The notes below the pieces were generated by a model, which was not told the origin of the DNA, made no database searches, and saw only the letters and a program-made list of their open reading frames with translations. A stretch of 64,000 nucleotides of DNA, from positions 434,001 to 498,000 of the forward strand of contig CP136492.1 in the NCBI GenBank assembly GCA_032768795.1, read 5' to 3'. The stretch is from Tremella fuciformis (Eukaryota > Basidiomycota > Tremellomycetes > Tremellales > Tremellaceae). The translations under genes and the position numbers were made by a program. Below are positions 21,237 to 30,955 of the stretch, in pieces. How positions within the stretch are numbered: position 1 is the first letter of the stretch; each line of letters starts with the position of its first letter.

Positions 21237-22100
21237 TCATATGAACCCGCCGGTCTGCGGAGCAACGGTGGGACCCCAAGACAAGGGCCTGCCAGTTGTC
21301 CCGATCCAGGTCTCAGCGGACCGCTCAAAATCCGTGCCAGTTCGGCTTGACTGGAAGCTGCTTCGGGACTCGAAAAAGGCGCTCAGCGGGCGCTCCAGTC
21401 GTTGGATCGGGGAACTGGGCTTCTCTGGCGGGTCGGACAGGATATGAGAGGGCATGGGTCCGATGCCGAATCGCCTCATCGTCTGGTGTTGCGGGTCAAG
21501 TGTAGTCGTTGGCGTCTTGGCTGAAAAGCCAGATTCTTTCAGATCTTCCACGAGGTCTCCCAAGTATTGATTGAGGTGAGGGTAGTGCTTCAGGAATGAC
21601 GCTCTCAAGTCCCAGACTTCTGCAAGCTTTGGTTCAACGATAGACACGCAAATGAAGGAGTAAGTCCAATGCGTCATGAGCTCGACGAAAGCCGCCTGAT
21701 CGGGCGGAAGGCCTCGGCGCGATGATGGGACGATCGTGGACTTGACAACGCGGTCAAACGACGACCCCCCGGGCGGGATTGGTCGGGCGGCGTGGAAAGG
21801 CTCCCCGAAATACGAAACGACGTAGCTCCCTTGCGCAGACGCAGGGTGGTTCTTCGAGAGCGCCCTGCGTACCCAGCTGCTCCTTGTTTCCGGTTGCGTG
21901 GTCGGCGGTGGTGCGAGCTGCAGACGGAAGAACGACCTGGCTCGCCAGCTTGAAGGCATGTAGGGGGAGCTGTCATTGGTTTTACACATATGAGGGACGA
22001 ATTTCGACAGGTGCTCCAAGACATCCGCAAAGTACAAGGCTTGCCCGCGCTCGGAGAGCAGAGGGCTCAGGCGCCTTGACACGTCGTGTAAACTCTCCAT
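21237..22100 (-). CDS. Family A paralogue 5 (YFGE subgroup), unrecognised intronless protein (287 aa)
   Basis: Single-exon ORF, more diverged from copies 2-4 and closest to copy 6. N-terminal SRRLSPLLSERGQALYFADVL near residues 8-28 replaces the FEKL..LLP motif. It has an FFRLQLAPP segment near 57, then YVVSYFGEPFHAARPIP near 93, PDQAAFVELMTHWTYSFICV near 137, and a helical segment with SFLKHYPHLNQYLGDL near 167. The C-terminal half is Ser/Pro-rich. It has no WY tail. A CATATATG element lies about 55 bp upstream. Function unknown. Confidence 0.65.
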   Translation of the reverse strand: MESLHDVSRRLSPLLSERGQALYFADVLEHLSKFVPHMCKTNDSSPYMPSSWRARSFFRLQLAPPPTTQPETRSSWVRRALSKNHPASAQGSYVVSYFGEPFHAARPIPPGGSSFDRVVKSTIVPSSRRGLPPDQAAFVELMTHWTYSFICVSIVEPKLAEVWDLRASFLKHYPHLNQYLGDLVEDLKESGFSAKTPTTTLDPQHQTMRRFGIGPMPSHILSDPPEKPSSPIQRLERPLSAFFESRSSFQSSRTGTDFERSAETWIGTTGRPLSWGPTVAPQTGGFI

Positions 22101-22548
22101 GATTATCGGGCGACAGTCAGTACCAACCCCGATGCGTCTAGTGGGCTGTCGGGCATATATGGGTGTCCTGCCTCAGCGGTGACCTCGTTTTCAGCCTGAC
22201 CCCCTCGTCTCAAACGAGGGTCCGATTGGGGATCGCATTCAATGTCTATCCTTTGGGAGCTCTGATACAGCGCGCGAGTCGGGATTCTGCGCGGTGAAGA
22301 AAGCAACAGGCAAGGGTACAGCGGTGTGGCCGCCGTGGTGTAGGGAAGCATTGTTGTGGAGCAGCCGCTGCAATCCTTTCTCTCAGAGTCTGCAACGCGT
22401 ATCGAAGATTGTCCAGAAGCGACCCATTGGAGAGCTCGCTAAGCCCGCAATATGGCTAGAAGGCATTTCAGTCGGCAGACATATTGCATGGGACTAGACG
22501 AAGCATAAAGTCCAAGGCAACAGAGACGGCGGCCGGGGATGCGGGACG
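22101..22548. other. Spacer between family A copies 5 and 6
   Basis: 448 bp with no supported gene; a CATATATG on the minus strand near 22153-22160 may serve copy 5. Confidence 0.4.
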
Positions 22549-23364
22549 TCAGCAGGATCGCGGGTATCCGGGGCCCGAGTTCTCGAGGCTGTACGACGGC
22601 ATGGCCGAGGCGTCTCCCAACGAAGAGGTCCGACGTGTCAATCCAGATCCCTCGTACAGCTCATAGCGCACCTCGGCCGTCGTGTGCTTCTCGTCAGTGC
22701 ACGAAGGCGCGGCGCTGAAGATCGCCTGATCGAGCGGAGACATGATCACCGTTATGTCCTTTGGCCAATCGACTAGTTTCCACCCGTCCTCAGGAGAGCT
22801 CAGCCCAAGTTCGTTTCGTAGCTGGTGGCAGAGGAGCTCCACAGTCGTCTTGTAGAAGTAGTGGTTCACTTCGAGCTTCGGTCGGATCGAGCTGAGGAGC
22901 CTGCCCTCGTTATTGCACAGCACGGCGTACAGTCCGTGCGCAAGTAACTCGGTGAACATCGCGTGCTGAGGGTGCAGGTCCCTCTCTGCCCCGTGCCCGA
23001 GGCAGTAGTAGCTGAGCTTACCAAGCGCGTCGTTGGGCATGATAGAACGCTTATGGAATGTCTCACCAAAGTACGATACGGAGTAACCGGGGTCTGTCGC
23101 CTTGATGGTCTTAGACCGGGTCGGCCCAGACGCGTTGCTCTGATGGTGTATTGAGCCACGACTGCTTTCCAGGCGTATCTGGAAGAAGGGCTGTTTGGTC
23201 CAATCGTCGGAGCCTGTTGACCTGATTCTCTTGGTGTACAGCTCCGGTATCGTCGAGCCCAGATACCGCAGCACGTCTGCGAAGAATTGGGGTCCAGACG
23301 GGTCGGGAAGCAGCGTAGAGTAGCGTCTCGAGAGGGCGTCCATGGAAACTATGGCAGGGACCAC
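22549..23364 (-). CDS. Family A paralogue 6 (YFGE subgroup), unrecognised intronless protein (271 aa)
   Basis: Single-exon ORF. Motifs shared with copy 5: SRRYSTLLPDPSGPQFFADVL near residues 12-32, FFQIRLES near 57, YSVSYFGETFHKRSIMP near 93, PQHAMFTELLAHGLYAVLC near 132 and a following helix ending LLCHQLRNELGLS near 180. An alternative start (MDALSRR) lies seven codons in. It is the last intact copy of the array; the next conserved gene begins beyond a 1.3-kb gap. Function unknown. Confidence 0.65.
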   Translation of the reverse strand: MVPAIVSMDALSRRYSTLLPDPSGPQFFADVLRYLGSTIPELYTKRIRSTGSDDWTKQPFFQIRLESSRGSIHHQSNASGPTRSKTIKATDPGYSVSYFGETFHKRSIMPNDALGKLSYYCLGHGAERDLHPQHAMFTELLAHGLYAVLCNNEGRLLSSIRPKLEVNHYFYKTTVELLCHQLRNELGLSSPEDGWKLVDWPKDITVIMSPLDQAIFSAAPSCTDEKHTTAEVRYELYEGSGLTRRTSSLGDASAMPSYSLENSGPGYPRSC

Positions 23365-24710
23365 GGACCGCTGGCCAGGAACATATGGTGAATCTGACAG
23401 CGATGAGGGGCTGCTCTCTATCGCTGGGCATTGGACGCATCGCAGGGTTCCAGCCGCAGTCGGCCCCCCTTGACACTCTTGAGAAGGCGCTCCAGCCTTG
23501 AGAGGTGAAAGGAGGGGACATTGTCATCCTCGAGCGCACAAGGACGGGTGAGACTTCTGCCGAGCTCTTGGAAATGCATTGTCTCCCGGTCGAGACGAAA
23601 GAGAGCGGTTCCCAAAGGAGCGGCTTGGTCAGACTACCAAAAGCCTGAGACTGCCAAAAGGCGCGTGTAGCCGCTGAAACATTTATCCATGAACTGTGCT
23701 GAATGCAATCATCCAGGTAGTGCTGTGTGATTTTGGTCTGATGGAAATTCTGGTACAAGGACACTGAGTGTCGCAGCGGCATTAGAGGTATTCAGCCTGT
23801 GCATCAATCACTTACAAGTGTACCTGAACGTTGCTGAACAGGATTGTTCAGTCAAAAATCACGCCACAAGCGTCAGCAGCACTCCAAATACGACGAAAGC
23901 CTAGCTGTCTAGACTGTCACGGAACGCCTTGCATATGCCCCGTTAAAAGCCCATTCTCTCCTGCCATGGCGTTGGAAACATGACGCGACATGTACAGCTA
24001 CCGAAGAAGTCCTTAGCAAGGTCCTGTGTTCTTCAGCGTAGGTGTCGGGATCGGTGGTCGATAGCCTTGTCAGTTGATAAGGATGCCAGGATCGGTTACC
24101 GTATGACAGATAATGCAATCTGTGAAGAGACAACATGGCAGCTCTTCCTCAAACATGACTCTACGTGGGTAGTCGGCTACTACAACTAACTTCCGTGATG
24201 GCGTAGTCCAGGATACAAGAGACTCTCTTTGCAGAGCCGTGACTCTCTGACCAGTGTGCATGAGATGCCGCTGTAAGCGGTGTATGATAGTACCCATTTC
24301 ACGGCCAGGATAGGAAGACGAAAACAGCACCGGTCACTTTGACTTGGGACATTCAGATACATCGGCGCTCGGCCAATATTGGTAAGCCTCCAGGTCATCT
24401 AAGGGCGCCCCGATAGCTGGCGACTCTTTGTAAAAGCAAAGCATAGGGGCACGGACCACCTCGGCTATGTCCATGGTGCGAGAAACATGTCCGCCAGGGA
24501 CTTTCCTCGATAGCTGGTAGCGATGCCCGCTTTCTTTTGAAGCAAGGTCGGCACTGTCATATTTGCTGCCTTGTTCGCTTGCTGTGGTCTCAAAAAGCAT
24601 CTTCGTGAGACCATACGCCTAATCCAGCGCAACATTGCCGCACTTCTTGCAGATATGCTGTCACATACCGACTGTAATATGTTACAACAACGCCCCGATG
24701 CCCGATCGTA
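23365..24710. other. Gene-poor gap after the family A array, with a possible gene fragment
   Basis: 1346 bp without a convincing gene. A minus-strand frame at 24334-24600 (88 codons) ends in an aromatic, charged tail (AYQYWPSADVS) loosely like the WYYPKAT ending of copy 3, so it may be a decayed fragment of the array. Several other short frames on both strands look like chance. Confidence 0.3.
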
Positions 24711-27063
24711 CTATAGACCCAAAAACGCCGCATCAGCCCTAACATCATCCTCACTAACATCCGCCAGCCCATCACCCAGGCCCATACCCAATCCCCCATC
24801 CGTCCGCAGTCTCTTCGCCACCGGCACGGCCGCCCCACCGGGCAATTCCGAGGCGAGCCTCTTGGCCTGCTTCCTCGCTCGGATACTGGACCCGGGCGCA
24901 GGGCCCACGGGCGGTCCTTCGGGGAAGAGGGGCGGGAGGTCAGTCGTATCGTGGTCGAGGGAGATGGGATGGCCAATCGCGGGCGGTGTAGCCGTGCCCA
25001 GTCCACCTGTCGCAGATTGACCGAACCCATCTGTACCCGAGAGGAAGTCGAGATTGCCAGCGACCGCAGCGGCGGAAGCGAGGTCGAGTGTCTCATCGTC
25101 CAGCTGAGGAATGCTTAGTTGGTTGACGGGCCGGGCGTTGATCTCGGCCACCTGCTCGGGCGTCATGTGTGTCACTTGGCTGCTGGCGCGGGTTGAGTGT
25201 ACTTTGGGAAGGAGGTGTGAGTAGGCTGGGCTGTTCATGACGTCTGATAGACTCGGGAGGGATGTATCGTCTTCGGGGATGGGTGGCGTGTCGTATAGGC
25301 CCTGGGCCCATTCTGGATTGGAGGCCATGACCGCAGGATCGACGTGGAATTTGAAGAGCACGAGACCTTGCGAGCCATGTACGGGCAGCCCCTCGGGGTC
25401 TTTCTGACGGAGTGGGGGCAGGGTTGCGCGGTTCCATAGCTCAGAGGGAAGATGGAATGTGGGCGCAGGGGCCTTTGGCTTGCCTTTCCGTCGAATGCGA
25501 TTATTCTGGTCGGTAGCTGAGACATCGAGAATGTCGAGCAGTCCGCGGACCTAGTCATCAGTGGGGTTCTGCAGGGCAGCGTGTATCAGACATACATTAG
25601 GGGACATCCACCAGATGTCAATGACCTCGTGGGCATCTTCGCCCTTGGCACCGAGGGCGAGTTTACGGTACGCATTCCACTCGTCTTCCGAGTAGGATCG
25701 GGAAGGATCAGGGCGGTCATTGGTGGCGGTGGCAAAGTCGACAGTGAGAATGGTTCGGTACAAGCTGCGATACTTGCAAGCATTCAGGGGGGACAGATCA
25801 AAGGCAGCGGCACGCCGAGCTTGAAGCTGTCGTGTCAGCTACGAAGGAGCAGAGGATGGCAGCTGACCGATTGTTGTCTGCGATACTGGTTCTGCTTTCT
25901 CCGCGTGATCTCGTCCTTGTGCACCTCGCCTCGTTCGCGAGTGACCTGTTCGTCGTATCGTTTCTGCTCGTGAGCTTGGCAGCAGACATTGTGAGCTAGC
26001 TCACGCCCAGACGTATCCAGTAGACCATGACCGCCTCGCGGATCTTCTCCCTCTCGATATCCGGCTCGTCGGCCAGGATCTCGACCCCGCCATACCAGTC
26101 GGCACAGACATCCTCGTACACCTGATCGAGAAATTGCTTGACGCTATCACTCCCGGCGTCCGCACGGAAATCAGGGCTGTACTCTTGTACGCCATTGAGG
26201 GACTCGGTGGCAGTAGGCGGTATTGACCCTGGCGTAGGCAGATTCTTGGAGCCTTTGACCTCGAAGCCGGCCGAGTTGTACTCTATGCCAAGTCGGCGAT
26301 TGGCCATTTTATGTACGAGGTGCTGCACGTTAGTCAGGACGAGGCGTGAGTGCCAAAGACCCACCTCGAGCTTCATCGAGCGCTTCTTCCGCTGGCCGCC
26401 GCCGATCTTCTCGATCTCCGGTAATGGGGTGGCGCTGCCCTCTGCGAGCCTCCCGGCGGTGGTATCTTGCCTTTCCGCTTTGGCCGCCTTGGCAGCCCGC
26501 TTCTTGCCTTTCTTGACGGGCGCCAGGGCATCGTACTTGGCCTTGAGCTCGTCGTACTCGCCCCGCGGGACAAAGGAGATTGCCGGGTCGACATTGTCTA
26601 ACTATTAGAGAAGCAGGACAGAGAAGAAGGGAGACGATAACTCACCGCCTACGGCCGAAGTGAGCTGCGCAAGTAGCGCCAGCTGCCTCGTCGTGCTCTC
26701 CTGCACGTCGCGCACCGCCCTAGCCGCCGCAGGCGCAAGGGCAGCCGTGTCCACCCCAAACACCGAGTTTTTGCTCTGTTCGACCAAGCGCCCCAGCTCT
26801 CTCAGAACACCTGCGATGCCCGACGGATCGACGTCGACCGGCCCCACCGCCTCGGCGACCGTCACGGGCCCCTGGTCCTGCCCGTTCACATGCGCATAGT
26901 CGTCCACATGGTCTACGCCAGAGGAGATGGCCGCGCGCAGGGCCTCGAGCGCCGCCTCTGCCTCTGCCGACTCGCTGGTGATTCCCCCGACGTGCGAGTC
27001 GGCATCGTGTTCGTGTGGGATGTCCGGGAACGCCGCTGAGACTTCGTGATCTGGTATGTCCAT
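24711..27063 (-). CDS. Unrecognised conserved-looking protein, 711 aa, N-terminal coiled region
   Basis: Six exons (27063-26646, 26597-26365, 26322-26005, 25963-25868, 25826-25596, 25550-24711). The N-terminus is acidic and Ala-rich (residues 1-140). A basic segment follows (KKGKKRAAKAAKAERQ near 165), then a globular-looking stretch from about 218 to 420 with HLVHKMANRRLGIEY, FLDQVYEDVCADWYGG, KRYDEQVTRERGEVHKDEIT and YSEDEWNAYRKLAL…IDIWWMSPNVRGLLDILD. The C-terminal 280 residues are Pro/Ser-rich with a basic patch (RKQAKRLA…VAKRLR) that could be a nuclear localisation signal. A nuclear role is inference. Intron 2 has a textbook CTGACTAAC branch site. I do not recognise the family. Divergent from guanylate kinase. 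Confidence 0.72.
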
Positions 27064-27435
27064 CGTTCTTGTCCACTAGGGGAGGAGGTGGACCTGGGGT
27101 GTGGAGGGAAGTAGGCGTGCGAGATGTTTTGGTAGGAGAGGAAGAAGGGGTTGGCAAACAACACAAACACTGGGAAGCCTTTTCGCGTGGGAAATAGGCG
27201 GGTGTGGCACTGGCATTTCAGGCACGGGCGTATACGTTCCGCCGGATCCGGAATTCAACCAAGGGCGACCACCGGATCAGACGCGAACAAACCAACGACA
27301 GCGAGGGCGACACTATTGACAGCGAGGACATCTATAAGAAGTCTTCTCATCTTCACCACGTCCCGCCTACTCCTCTTCTCTTCTCGCTTGCGCTGGCCCC
27401 CTCGCACAACTTTGCTGTCTACACCTAGGAGCAGG
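27064..27435. promoter_or_regulatory. Divergent promoter between the 711-aa gene and guanylate kinase
   Basis: 372 bp, no gene. A pyrimidine-rich run (about 27350-27420) leads into the guanylate kinase ATG. No clear TATA box on either strand. Confidence 0.4.
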
Positions 27436-28285
27436 ATGTCGTCCACCACCATCCACCCCTCGGTGCTCGACCGCGTGAGTGCCTTCTCCCTTCTTCACGT
27501 ACGCGCGATGTAGTTGGGTGCAGCACTAAAGGTGTAGCCCCTCGTGATGTGCGGGCCGTCCGGTACGGGCAAGTCCACGCTCCTCACCAAGCTGTTCGCG
27601 GACCACCCGGGCGCCTTCGGCTTCAGCGTGTCGCATACCACGCGCTCCCCGAGGCCAGGAGAGGAGAACGGGCGCGAATACCATTTCGTGACCAAGGACG
27701 AGTTTATGCAGCGGGTGGAGAATGGCGAGTTTATCGAGTGGGCGCAGTTTGGGGGAAATTGGTGAGTCAGGCGAGCGCAGCGAGCCCCCACCCTGCTTAC
27801 CCCTACCCCACTCTACCCAGAAGCCTCTTCTACACCCTTGGTGTAGACAGAGCGGCCAGGTCGCCGCGCTCCCGCCCCCGCTGACCCGCAGCTACGGCAC
27901 CACCTTTGCCGCCCTGCGCGCGCTCCACCCCAAACGCTGCATCCTCGATATCGAACTCCAAGGCGTGCTCCAACTGCGCTCCAAGGCCCCCCTGCAGTCT
28001 CCGCCACTGCACCCCGTCTTCCTGTTCCTCAGCCCGCCGTCGCTGCCGGAACTCAAGAAGCGCCTGCGGGGACGGGGCACCGAGACGGAAGAGAGCATGC
28101 GCAAGCGGCTCGACGCCGCGCGGAGCGAGGTCGAGTACGCCCTCAAGGGCGAGCACGACGTGGTCATTGTGAATGATGATCTGGCCCGGGCGGGCGCCAA
28201 GCTGGAGAGTATCGCCCTGGGCAGCGACGGGTGGGAGAAGGTGGGCGACGCGCTGCCGCAGTTTGACCTCAAGGATCTGGACTAG
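27436..28285 (+). CDS. GUK1: Guanylate kinase
   Basis: Three exons (27436-27474, 27538-27761, 27892-28285) encode 218 aa. The P-loop GPSGTGKST is at about residues 18-26. GMP-binding elements follow: [13 protein letters not shown] near 41 and the GREYHFV segment near 55. The lid region is present ([19 protein letters not shown] near 147), as is VIVNDDL near 182. The enzyme phosphorylates GMP to GDP with ATP in the cytosol and is essential for guanine nucleotide supply. Intron 2 is 130 nt, longer than most here. It lies between a divergent neighbour and a convergent one. Confidence 0.96.
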
Positions 28286-28513
28286 GCGAGAGCCGGAGGC
28301 TCGAGACTCCACTGTGCTTTGTTCTGCTTCGCTTGGCTCTGCCCTGCAATAGACTAATATTTGCTCGTCCATCACTACAACTACATTCACTGTCCATGCA
28401 TGGTCTGTCTGTCTCACATGTATGTGCATGTGCATAGGCATACTGTACATCGTTGAGGATGGGGATAAATCGTAAGTGGGCATTCACGATAGCCTCTTTC
28501 ATTGTGCGCCTCG

Positions 28514-30473
28514 CTAGCTGCGCCGCCGGATCCGCTTGGCATTCGCCTTGGACGCCACCTCGACCCACTGGTCCACCTTGTCCGCGCCCAGGCCATAGCG
28601 CACCAGCTCGACCCTGCGATCAGCCCTATCGACTGTATTGACACTACAAAGTGCGTGGAACACTGACCGGTCCATGTCCAGCAAGAGCCGCTGGCCCAGC
28701 TGGTCCCACACGTTCCCCACCCGCCCCTCCTCGCCCCGCATAAACACCCACATCAGCCCGCGGTGCTTGGGCGGCAGGTCGAGCCAGACCGCCAGGCGCA
28801 TCTCCTCGAACCGCTCGCAGAGGCGGAAGAGCGTGGAGAGGGGGCACGACGGGTAGAGGTCGAGCATGTCTTGGTCCGACGAGGCGGACGACGCGTCAGA
28901 ATCGGCCTCCGACTCTGAGTCAGAGTCTTCTCCTTCGTCCGCCGCCTTTTCCACTTTTACACATTGAACGGCGGAGCTGGCTGCCTGTGTCCCGCTCGGC
29001 TCGTCCGCGTCGCTTTCGTGCACCCAGTCTCCCTTCCGCAGGTGGTCCGTGAGGACGCCTATCATATTGTGGTCCAGCGCCGCACGGGCCGTTGTCAGAC
29101 ACTCGACGAGCGCATGCTCCACTCTCACTTCGACGCAATTAGAGTCTTGCGTGCCCGTCTCTTCTTCCACCAGTCCCTCGGCGATCGCTAGTCGCCGCAC
29201 GGACCGAGCTTTGATGGCGTCCATGTCCCGCGTGGCGAGACCGATGAGGAGCTCGCACCGCCCCAGGGCCACCTCGAGGCGGATCCGACGGGGACGACTT
29301 TGGTTGGCATGTACCTCCGGGTCTACTTTGGGCTTGCGCCGGCCAGTCGCCGTCGCTGTCGGGTGCGATTCAGCTTTCACAGTAGGCTGCTCATCGAGCG
29401 GGGTGACAAGCGGCAGGCTGTTAATCGTAGCCAAAGACCCCGTGAACAGCTCAAGCAGGTCGAGCACCTCGGCCGCCTCGGCCTCGCTGACTTCGCGTTG
29501 GTCGATGGTGGAAAAGGTGGACGTGACTGGCGGGGAGGGTTTCCCGTTGCTGCCGCCCTTCGACTTGGCCAACTGGCGCGTGGTATGCTGAAGACGAAGA
29601 ACGAGGGCGTGCTGGTGCCCGACGAGCACGCCGTACGGGGAAGAAGGGTCGAACAGCGCGCGCAGGAGCGCGTCGTGCATCCTCGTCTTGGCGCGCTTGG
29701 TCTCTGTGCCGGCGCTCTCTGCCTTTGAAAGAAGGGAATAGAGGCGGAACGACGCAGGGAGTAGCTGGCCAAGTGCAGTATGCACATCGGACCTGTCTTC
29801 GGCGGAAAGAGGCGTCGGGGAAGACCACAATAGATGCGCACATAGGCCAGTGGCGACAATACACCCTTTCAGCAGTCGAGCCAGGCGCACCTCTACCGCG
29901 GGGTCGAATTCGATAGGAGGCAGCGACTCGCCAGAGGGGGAGGCGGGCGAAAGGCGAGACTTGTTGAGCTGGTTCTTGAGCGCAGTGGCATACGTCTGGA
30001 GCGCGACCAAGTGCTTGATACCTTCTTTCGGCCCGATTCCGGGCAAGCGGCCGCCCGCGCCACTGGTCAAGAGGCCATCGAGGGCAGAAGGGGAAGGGAG
30101 CGCCGGCGAGCGGAACGACGGGAACGGGATGAACCGCGCGAAGGAAGCGACGAGCGACGAAGCTGATCTCAGCGCTCCTCATCTCACACCTTTTGGACAG
30201 CTCACTGTGCTTGGCGAAGAGCCCGGTGAGGGTAGGAAGGCTCTCCACCCAGTCCCCCTCCTCTTTCTGTTCTTCTTCCTCCGCTTGCTTAGCCGGCGTC
30301 AGGCGCAGTGCGTTGCTGAGGCGTGCTTTGGGCTTGGGCTTGCCGGGCGATTTGAGCGGTATGGACTTTGCGCGTGCTGAGCGCGAGGTGGGGATGGACC
30401 GACTTGATTTGATGGATTTGGTGGACAGGGTGGATGGCGCTTCGGACGCTGCGCGGCCCTTCTTGGGCGGCAT
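28514..30473 (-). CDS. Unrecognised protein, 620 aa, basic N-terminus and acidic central run
   Basis: Three exons (30473-30206, 30162-28668, 28613-28514). The first 60 residues are Lys/Ser/Pro-rich and very basic (nuclear-type). The rest is largely helical, with GIKHLVALQTYATALKNQL near 130, RHALVL/HALVLRLQHTTRQLAKS near 240, a long helix with LEVALGRCELLIGLATRDMDAIKARSV, and an acidic Asp/Glu/Ser run near 500. The C-terminal part (LSTLFRLCERFEEMRLAVWLD…RGLMWVFMRGEE) looks like a globular regulator of about 100 residues. The second intron (54 nt) is stop-free and in frame, so retention would add 18 residues. Function unknown; a chromatin or kinetochore role would be a guess. Confidence 0.68.
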
Positions 30474-30955
30474 CTTGCCGGGCGAGCGACGACGTGTCGC
30501 GAGCCACGTTGAGTCGAGTTGATAGCGAGATGTCAGATGATGAGTAGAGTAGAGTGAGAATCAATGAGAGATGGAGAGGAGCGATGGTGAGACAGGTACA
30601 CGGACAGGGGAAACAAGGGGCACGGGCCTCGCACCATCACACATACAATCACACAAAAGGAGGTCTGTGCGGCCATGTGGCTTGACAGCTGCGAGCATTG
30701 TCAGTACTCCGACACACAGTAGAGCAGCAGTCGGTCAGAGAAAGAGAAGAGCTCAATCAAACTTCTGACTCTCTTACTCGAGTAGAGCAGGTCACCTCCA
30801 CCTGGCGAACCTGACGCGGGAACAAGGCAAACAGTGCTACATGCCAGACAATGAATAAATGCTGATATGAAATGGTATGGCCACAAATGGTCTGGTCGCT
30901 ACGCGTCGCCTCCTATCCTATCTTACACTGTCCAGCCCCAGGGGGTGGGGAGTGG
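30474..30955. other. Spacer upstream of the 620-aa gene
   Basis: 482 bp: promoter of the minus-strand 620-aa gene and 3' flank of the PP1 regulator gene. Purine-rich near 30560-30600; no gene seen. Confidence 0.4.
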
